Below are positions 59,472-64,000 of a stretch of 64,000 nt of DNA, one piece after another (positions within the stretch are counted from its first letter, which is position 1; each line of letters starts with the position of its first letter). The translations under genes and the position numbers were made by a program. This stretch comes from Actinomycetota bacterium. GTDB taxonomy: Bacteria > Actinomycetota > Acidimicrobiia > Acidimicrobiales > JAJPHE01. Under the pieces are notes generated by a model, which did no database searches, was not told where the DNA came from, and worked only from the letters and a program-made list of their open reading frames with translations. The DNA lies in assembly GCA_021325435.1 (NCBI GenBank), contig JAJPHE010000115.1:62001-126000 (forward strand). Reading direction: 5' to 3'.

Positions 59472-59492
59472 CTGCGTAGGATACTTCAGTAA

Positions 59493-59505
59493 TTGCGCAG
59501 CGCAA
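59493..59505. promoter_or_regulatory. Perfect operator-like palindrome TTGCGCAGCGCAA
   Basis: TTGCGC and GCGCAA are perfect arms around a central A. It sits between the divergent winged-helix gene and the MarR gene and 40 bp before the MarR start, within an AT-richer 70-bp interval. It is a likely binding site for one or both of the adjacent regulators. Confidence 0.65.
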
Positions 59506-59545
59506 ACACTGCGCCCTGATCGTCGTCTGGTGGTAGAAATAGGCG

Positions 59546-60013
59546 GTGGGCGACCCCCGAAGCGCAGATGCCGACAATGAGGACTCGAACCGCCTGGCCG
59601 ACGCGGTCCTGCAGGGGGCCCAGGTTCTCCTCGAGGTGTCGGCCGGGGCCATGCGAGAAGCCGGGGATCTCAGCCCATCCCAGTACCAAGTGCTCCTGAT
59701 CCTGTCAGCCCGGGGCGCTCACCGGCTGGCCGATCTGGCGACGACCTTGGGAGTGTCGCCGTCTAACGCCACCCGCATGGCCGACCGGCTAGTCCACAAA
59801 CGGCTGATTCGACGCCACCGCCAGTCGGGCGACCGGCGCGAGGTCAAGATCGCTCTCACCCCGGCCGGTCAGGCCATGGTGGAGGCCGTCACCGCCGCAC
59901 GACGGGCCATGATCACCCGGATGCTTTCCGACCTGACGCCAGCCCAGAAAGGGGCGCTCGAGCTGGGGCTGCGCTCGCTAAGCGGAGCCAGGGCGGCGGC
60001 CGACACCGCGTAA
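59546..60013 (+). CDS. MarR family transcriptional regulator
   Basis: A 155-residue MarR protein. The winged HTH core is GDLSPSQYQVLLILSARGAH and LATTLGVSPSNATRMADRLV, then the wing RRHRQSGDRREVKIALTPAG. N- and C-terminal helices form the dimer interface. GTG start at 59546. The closest downstream gene on the opposite strand encodes a membrane protein. The ligand is unknown. Confidence 0.9.
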   Translation: MGDPRSADADNEDSNRLADAVLQGAQVLLEVSAGAMREAGDLSPSQYQVLLILSARGAHRLADLATTLGVSPSNATRMADRLVHKRLIRRHRQSGDRREVKIALTPAGQAMVEAVTAARRAMITRMLSDLTPAQKGALELGLRSLSGARAAADTA

Positions 60014-60059
60014 GCCGTCCGACCAGATAGCGCGGACGGTCAGACCGCTGGTACGAAGC

Positions 60060-60755
60060 TCAGTCCTGGCCGGGCGCCAGCGCCCGCAGATGCCTGCCAG
60101 GGCCCGTAGACACCGGGCGGGGCGGATCCTCGACGACACCCGGCATCGACAGCGGGCTCACTGCGGCGTCCTCGCCGAATGTGCTGTACCAGCGCGACGA
60201 GGAGAACCAGATGCACAACCACACCCCGACCAATGGCACGAACCAGTTGAAAACAGTGGCCGGCAACCTCCCACCTACGAGCGCCCCCAGCGCGAAGGAG
60301 GCCGCCGCAATGGTCGAACACACGCCCCATGCCGCGGTCTGGACCCGGTTGACCTGGTTAAACGCCTCCGACTCGGCCTGGTCGGGCGGGACCATCTCGA
60401 GGGTGTACTGGCTCGTGAAAGGCGCCCGCAGTAACGATCCGAACGCCGCTAGGGCCAAGCCCACGGCCGCCAACGACCGGTCATAGGGTCGGATCTCGAC
60501 CAGCAACCCGGACGGGAGCAACGCCCCGAACACCGTCAAGCCCCCAAAGAGCCCAACGGCCGCGACTTCCAACCCTCCTACCGCTGGCCAGGCCCGACGG
60601 ACCAGGAGGGTCACCCCGCAGACCACAAAAGCGGCGGCCGCCGCTCCGGTCAGACTCAGGCCCTCCGACCGGGACGCCACGACGAACACCAGCCAAGGGG
60701 ACAGGCCAAGAGCCAAAGCCCTATTCACCAGAACCAGACTACCGCTGTTGATCAC
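60060..60755 (-). CDS. six-helix membrane protein resembling half of an MFS transporter
   Basis: About 231 residues from GTG 60755. Six hydrophobic segments: SGSLVLVNRALALGLSPWLV, AAAAAFVVCGVTLLV, VGLFGGLTVFGALLPSG, SLAAVGLALAAFGSLLRAPF, VCSTIAAASFALGALVGG and VPLVGVWLCIWF. The element EMVPPDQAESEAFNQVNRVQ between helices 4 and 5 resembles MFS loop features. The upstream frame stays open to 60953 but looks non-coding. It may be a truncated transporter lacking the N-terminal half, or a distinct family. Confidence 0.5.
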   Translation of the reverse strand: MINSGSLVLVNRALALGLSPWLVFVVASRSEGLSLTGAAAAAFVVCGVTLLVRRAWPAVGGLEVAAVGLFGGLTVFGALLPSGLLVEIRPYDRSLAAVGLALAAFGSLLRAPFTSQYTLEMVPPDQAESEAFNQVNRVQTAAWGVCSTIAAASFALGALVGGRLPATVFNWFVPLVGVWLCIWFSSSRWYSTFGEDAAVSPLSMPGVVEDPPRPVSTGPGRHLRALAPGQD

Positions 60756-61021
60756 CTCGAGACGCCCATCGAGCAGAGTCCATACGCACCCTCCGACGAG
60801 GCAGGCGCTGCCGGGTGCCCGGCTCCACTGGCGGCGGCAGTCGTCGAGTTCATGACCGGAGCCCTGATCCAAACGGCCGGGAGGGCCGGTCACACTCTCC
60901 GACGTCAGTAGACCGGGCTGTGGACGGACCACGGGGCGAGGTCCGCGGCGCATCGTCTACGAGATCGATACGGAACCCTGATCGAATGTCCCCATCGGGA
61001 ACCTGACCACCGGGTCAGGGT

Positions 61022-61333
61022 CTACTCCGGACGGAGCGAAAGCGCCAAGCGTGGCACGACGAACGACAGGAGAAAGATCGGCAAGAACCTCTTTCCTGTA
61101 CTCCGGAATGCGACGAGCTGGCCCTCGGACGCGTCAAAACTCAGCGTCCTGCTCAGGTTTCGACCGCTGCGGACTTGGAGGGTGTGATGTCCAGTTGCGA
61201 TTGGTATCTCGATGGTGTCGTTCATATCGAGTGACCCACAAGGCTGATCGTCGATCACAACGTCATACGCACCACGACGGACCTCGACTCCGATCGCCTT
61301 ATGGCTGAGCTTGAGAGTCGCCGGCATCCTCAA
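61022..61333 (-). CDS. hypothetical protein (103 aa)
   Basis: No family recognised. It begins with beta-rich segments (IGVEVRRGAYDVVIDDQPCG and IPIATGHHTLQVRSGRNLSR, like a PEGA-type sandwich) and ends with a hydrophobic helix (LPIFLLSFVVPRLALSL) that could anchor it to the membrane. Codon choice is less GC-extreme than in most genes here. ATG at 61333 is clear. Confidence 0.6.
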   Translation of the reverse strand: MRMPATLKLSHKAIGVEVRRGAYDVVIDDQPCGSLDMNDTIEIPIATGHHTLQVRSGRNLSRTLSFDASEGQLVAFRSTGKRFLPIFLLSFVVPRLALSLRPE

Positions 61334-61492
61334 CCTCCCCTTTGTGGCAGCCGATCGGCTGTCACCAGCTGATTGATCATGGAAGCCTCATGCTCCGCCA
61401 AGCTACGTAGTGAGGCGCACGGTAGCCGGCGACGTGCGAGGCTTCCCGACGCTCTTGCCGCGGCTTCGAAGAGCTCCGGAGGTACCCCTTGA

Positions 61493-61678
61493 CTACGGTT
61501 TGGATGGGGCGATCAAGATCCGTCGGACCAGGTACAAGTCGAGCGCCAGGGGGATGACGAAAACCAAGCCCCACCAGCGCCCCGTGACGGAGAGCAGAAC
61601 GATGAGGATGGCGATCCAAACGGCCAGCAGCAGCCGTATCACCAGCGACGACCTTCGGTGACGCAGATCCCAATTCAC
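61493..61678 (-). CDS. small two-helix membrane protein (61 aa)
   Basis: No family recognised. The protein has a basic N-terminus (NWDLRHRRSS) and then LVIRLLLAVWIAILIVLLSV and WWGLVFVIPLALDLYLV, predicting two membrane helices. It may be a small regulator of a membrane complex, but nothing in the sequence shows this. The ATG at 61678 has no strong ribosome site. Confidence 0.5.
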   Translation of the reverse strand: MNWDLRHRRSSLVIRLLLAVWIAILIVLLSVTGRWWGLVFVIPLALDLYLVRRILIAPSKP

Positions 61679-61862
61679 TGTTCGCCCATGCTACGAGCAA
61701 GTGACCTGCGGTATCCCTACGAAGGTTCGAGGTGCTGAACGATCAGGCGCATCTGATCGTTGCCGAGTGCGAAGGTGTCTCGCCTCTTGACCGCCGTCGG
61801 GGCATTGATTTCTCCTTGGGGCTAGTCGTGCAGCTTGGCCAGACCGACGGTCGGGAGGCCGC

Positions 61863-62339
61863 TCAGACGGCTATCACCGCCTGGGCGAACGGCTCAAGGT
61901 TCCACCCGTTGGGCGCTCCTACCGCATCGCGCATGGATTCCCATCCGGGCCCGTGTCTGTCCAGGTGCCGGTGCTCCAGCTCCACCAGGGTGCGGGACTC
62001 ACCTTGCGCAGTGAATGTCACGTGCACCTCGCTTGCCTTGGTCAGGTCGGATTCGATCTGCCACTGCAGGTTGATGCTCCAGCTGAACGCCACGTGCGTA
62101 GGAGGGTCGTAGGCCAGCACGGTGGACCACCGGCTCTCGGTGCCGTTGACGCCCCGGTCGATGATCGAGCCCCCGACCCTCGGCTCAAAGACCATCTCGG
62201 CCAAGGGCTCGCCAAGCAGGTGGTGGTTGGGATCCCACCATTTGCCGATGTCCTGGGTGAAGAACAAGAAGGCTCGCTCGACGGGCACGTCGACTACGAC
62301 TGAGCGGCGGACGGTCGTGGTGTCGGTTCCGGTGGTCAT
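61863..62339 (-). CDS. SRPBCC/AHSA1-like domain protein
   Basis: A 158-residue START/Bet v 1-like fold of the AHSA1 type. It has RRSVVVDVPVERAFLFFTQD, KWWDPNHHLL, then VFEPRVGGSIIDRGVNGTES and VLAYDPPTHVAFSW, ending near HLDRHGPGWESMRDAVGAPN. The ATG overlaps the stop of the ArsR regulator by 4 nt, so both genes form one operon. ArsR-AHSA1 pairs are common and usually unconnected to metals. Confidence 0.88.
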   Translation of the reverse strand: MTTGTDTTTVRRSVVVDVPVERAFLFFTQDIGKWWDPNHHLLGEPLAEMVFEPRVGGSIIDRGVNGTESRWSTVLAYDPPTHVAFSWSINLQWQIESDLTKASEVHVTFTAQGESRTLVELEHRHLDRHGPGWESMRDAVGAPNGWNLEPFAQAVIAV

Positions 62340-62677
62340 GGTGCCTCCTCGGCGGTTGGCGGATCGGATGGTTCCGGTCGGTTGACCTGCTCGACGGCCC
62401 CCTTGAAGGCGGCCAGGGATCGCTCCCAGAACGACTCGAAGTAAGCCCGCAGTATCTCCAGGCCGGCGGTGTCGAGTCGGTAAACGTGGCGAGTACCTAT
62501 TCGCTCTTCCTGAACCAGCCCGGCTTGGCGCAGGACCCTGAGATGCTGGGACACGGCGGGCCGGCTCACCGGCAGGCGGTCGGCCACTTGGCCGACCGGG
62601 CTCGGTCGCTCGGCGACTAGTTCGAACACCTGCCGGCGGGTGGGGTCGGCCAGGGCGGCCAGAGCGTCAGCAATCAC
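62336..62677 (-). CDS. ArsR family transcriptional regulator
   Basis: A 113-residue ArsR protein: LAALADPTRRQVFELVAERP, VGQVADRLPVSRPAVSQHLR, VLRQAGLVQEERIGTRHVYR. It has no Cys metal box, so it belongs to the AHSA1-linked, non-metal ArsR group. Start GTG at 62677. The palindrome CTTACCGTAAG begins at its start codon, so binding should block its own translation start region and transcription. Confidence 0.9.
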   Translation of the reverse strand: MIADALAALADPTRRQVFELVAERPSPVGQVADRLPVSRPAVSQHLRVLRQAGLVQEERIGTRHVYRLDTAGLEILRAYFESFWERSLAAFKGAVEQVNRPEPSDPPTAEEAP

Positions 62678-62687
62678 TTACCGTAAG
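62677..62687. promoter_or_regulatory. ArsR operator-like palindrome CTTACCGTAAG
   Basis: CTTAC and GTAAG are perfect arms around one C, at the first base of the arsR start codon and upstream of it. The site sits in the only AT-richer patch of the region and is best explained as an autoregulatory operator. The region 62688-62903 shows nothing else convincing. Confidence 0.6.
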
Positions 62688-62903
62688 TTACGCCTTACCC
62701 TTGTTGCCGTCAAGGCCAGTTGTCCGCTTCAAGACGCCTGACGGCGGAAGGTCGCTGCCTTCCGATGGCGAGCGTCGGCCAGCGAGACGTCTACAAGTAG
62801 TAATGGGGGGCTGTACCTCCACGCCTCCTTGTCGGCCTCTTGCTCATCGTCTTGGGCCTCGTTCAGATCGCAAGGTGACAGCACCTTCCGAGCGGTTTGC
62901 CAT

Positions 62904-63359
62904 TTACTCCGGCGACCAGACGTACCTGATGTCGGGAGCCCGCTCCTCGTTGTGGCTGCCGTCTGTGCGCTCGGCGGCGACGAACCCGTGTCGCTCGTAG
63001 AACCGCTGAGCTCCAAGATTCGACTCGAAGGTCCAGAGCTGGAGGCCATGGGATCGGGTCGACTGGGCATGGCGAAGTAACGCCGATCCCACTCCCGCCC
63101 CTAGGTGCGAAGGGTCCACGTAGAGCTGCTCCGCCCAGTCGCCCGCCAGGACCATGACGCCCACGATCCGTCCGTGGGCGCTCTCGGCCACCCAGAGCTC
63201 GCGCTCTGGAAACACCTGGTCGGAGAACCAGCGGCGGACGTCGGCCTCCTCGTGAACTAGCGGAGGAACGGCCGGAACGGCCGCTTTCCGCGAGCGCAGG
63301 TATACGTCCGCCGCGGCAGGAACATCGTCGGCCAGCGCACGTCGGACCCGAACCACCAT
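62904..63359 (-). CDS. GNAT family N-acetyltransferase
   Basis: A 151-residue acetyltransferase with VRVRRALADDVPAAADVYLR at the start, ELWVAESAHGRIVGVMVLAG, the acetyl-CoA-binding motif QLYVDPSHLGAGVGSALLRH, and LWTFESNLGAQRFYERHGFV. This is a complete GNAT fold. Substrate unknown. ATG at 63359. The 219 bp to the VapC gene show no further gene I can support. Confidence 0.9.
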   Translation of the reverse strand: MVVRVRRALADDVPAAADVYLRSRKAAVPAVPPLVHEEADVRRWFSDQVFPERELWVAESAHGRIVGVMVLAGDWAEQLYVDPSHLGAGVGSALLRHAQSTRSHGLQLWTFESNLGAQRFYERHGFVAAERTDGSHNEERAPDIRYVWSPE

Positions 63360-63578
63360 GAAGGTCTAGTTCACGCGAGGCTCGCCCGACCGCCCTGGTC
63401 TAGTGGGCTGGAGGGCCCAACAGGGTCCGGGCCCTCGTCCAGAGTGTTGCGGGTACCACAGTCATTCGCTCTGACTGAAGGCGATGCGATCGGGCCGCCC
63501 CGGCGAATCCCGCCCCGGTCCGACATCCGGGCGAGCCACCGGTGGCCCCACCCTGTTGCTGACCGGCACATCGGACCG

Positions 63579-63926
63579 TCAGTCGAGAGAGCGAAGCCGC
63601 AAGCCGCGTACGGCTTCGAAGTGACGCACGTTTCTGCTAGCAAGACCCAGGCGGTGTTCGAGGGCGGTGGCAGCAATGAGAGCATCGGGCATGGGAATGC
63701 CAGCTTCCAGCCGTATGCGGCCGCCCCTTTCGGCGATCGCCCGATCTACGGGTAGCTCACGAAACGGGGCGAGCAGCCTCGCAACCGCGGCGCTGGCGGT
63801 CGTGCCCGCGAAGAGCTCGGCTCGTGTGATGACCGAATAGTGCACCCGGTGCCGTCGGGGGGCCAGCGGCGCGACGCCCCGAAGGTGGTCGATGAAGATG
63901 CCGGTATCGACGAGAAGGTCAGCCAC
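63579..63926 (-). CDS. VapC-like PIN-domain toxin
   Basis: A 115-residue PIN-domain protein. It has acidic positions in LLVDTGIFIDHLRG, RAELFAGT, and PDALIAATALEHRLGL, then SRNVRHFEAVRGL. These are the residues that bind Mg and cleave RNA in VapC toxins. GTG start at 63926. The antitoxin reading frame overlaps it by 8 nt, an arrangement typical of vapBC operons. The tRNA or mRNA target is unknown. Confidence 0.85.
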   Translation of the reverse strand: MADLLVDTGIFIDHLRGVAPLAPRRHRVHYSVITRAELFAGTTASAAVARLLAPFRELPVDRAIAERGGRIRLEAGIPMPDALIAATALEHRLGLASRNVRHFEAVRGLRLRSLD

Positions 63927-64000
63927 GATCCCACTCGGCCCGGTCAGGGGCCCGAGCACCGGGGTCGGCTCCGAAAGTCGCCGAGAGCGCCTCCGTGGCG
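63919..64000 (-). CDS. VapB-like antitoxin (C-terminal end only, cut by window)
   Basis: The visible 26 residues, ATEALSATFGADPGARAPDR then AEWDRG, end in the EWDRG pattern common in VapB antitoxins. The TGA at 63921-63919 overlaps the VapC GTG start by 8 nt. The N-terminal DNA-binding part is outside the window. Type of antitoxin fold is unknown. Confidence 0.6.
   Translation of the reverse strand, partial: ATEALSATFGADPGARAPDRAEWDRG

Noticed and set aside
63360-63578. Possible tRNA or extra small gene between GNAT and VapC
   Set aside because: No cloverleaf, no ribosome site with a plausible frame; the overlapping frames at 63371-63685 and 63444-63755 are shadows of VapC.

Overview
The window is very GC-rich, densely packed bacterial chromosome. 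It carries an actinobacterial MurT/GatD lipid II amidation pair, a bifunctional HAD/PlsC acyltransferase, several FadD-type acyl-CoA ligases, an EthA-like monooxygenase and TetR/PhyH/amidohydrolase catabolic genes. It also has a secreted protein with GYW...DGG...FGDA repeats, which are abundant in Acidimicrobiia. My inference is an uncultured or little-studied Actinomycetota, probably class Acidimicrobiia. I see no rRNA, CRISPR array, insertion sequence or prophage. One tRNA (Val, anticodon CAC) is present.

Layout. 1-4.75 kb (minus strand): partial HAD phosphatase, acyl-CoA ligase, topoisomerase IB, tRNA-Val, amidase. 4.8-14.1 kb (plus): a VOC protein, an alkyl-DHAP-synthase-like flavoenzyme, a membrane protein, then four genes chained by 4-nt overlaps (fatty acyl-CoA reductase fused to a HAD domain, zinc alcohol dehydrogenase, LarA-like protein, PlsC-like acyltransferase). 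Together these look like an ether-lipid or fatty-alcohol module and are the most interesting system here. 14-18.5 kb: secreted sedolisin protease, GntR regulator divergent from aconitase. 18.5-22 kb: HAD-PlsC, murT, gatD. 22-28.8 kb: LysR regulator, small proteins, MFS exporter, then an MBL hydrolase / nitronate monooxygenase / acyl-CoA ligase operon.

28.9-43.9 kb is mostly envelope and housekeeping: rhomboid protease, RNase Z, NfeD plus SPFH pair, repeat-bearing secreted protein, diguanylate cyclase, CAP-domain protein, site-2 protease with CBS domains, alpha/beta hydrolase, MFS transporter. 44-46.4 kb is a two-gene oxidation operon (ferritin-like metal-dependent hydrolase plus Baeyer-Villiger monooxygenase). 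46.4-52.4 kb holds a class A PBP with a threonine-rich tail, then a TetR-linked catabolic cluster. A DNA motif is shared by the tetR and amidohydrolase promoters. Two neighbouring genes at 52.2-52.7 kb are frameshifted.

52.8-64 kb is rich in regulators and small genes: an unusual XRE-excisionase-REC protein, Rrf2, CmcJ-like oxidoreductase, HD protein, an alkyltransferase-like (ATL) repair protein that seems to start at CTG, a stand-alone receiver, MarR and ArsR regulators with clear palindromic operators, an AHSA1 protein, a GNAT acetyltransferase and a VapBC pair cut by the window edge. Start codons were chosen from Shine-Dalgarno placement, overlaps and family N-termini.
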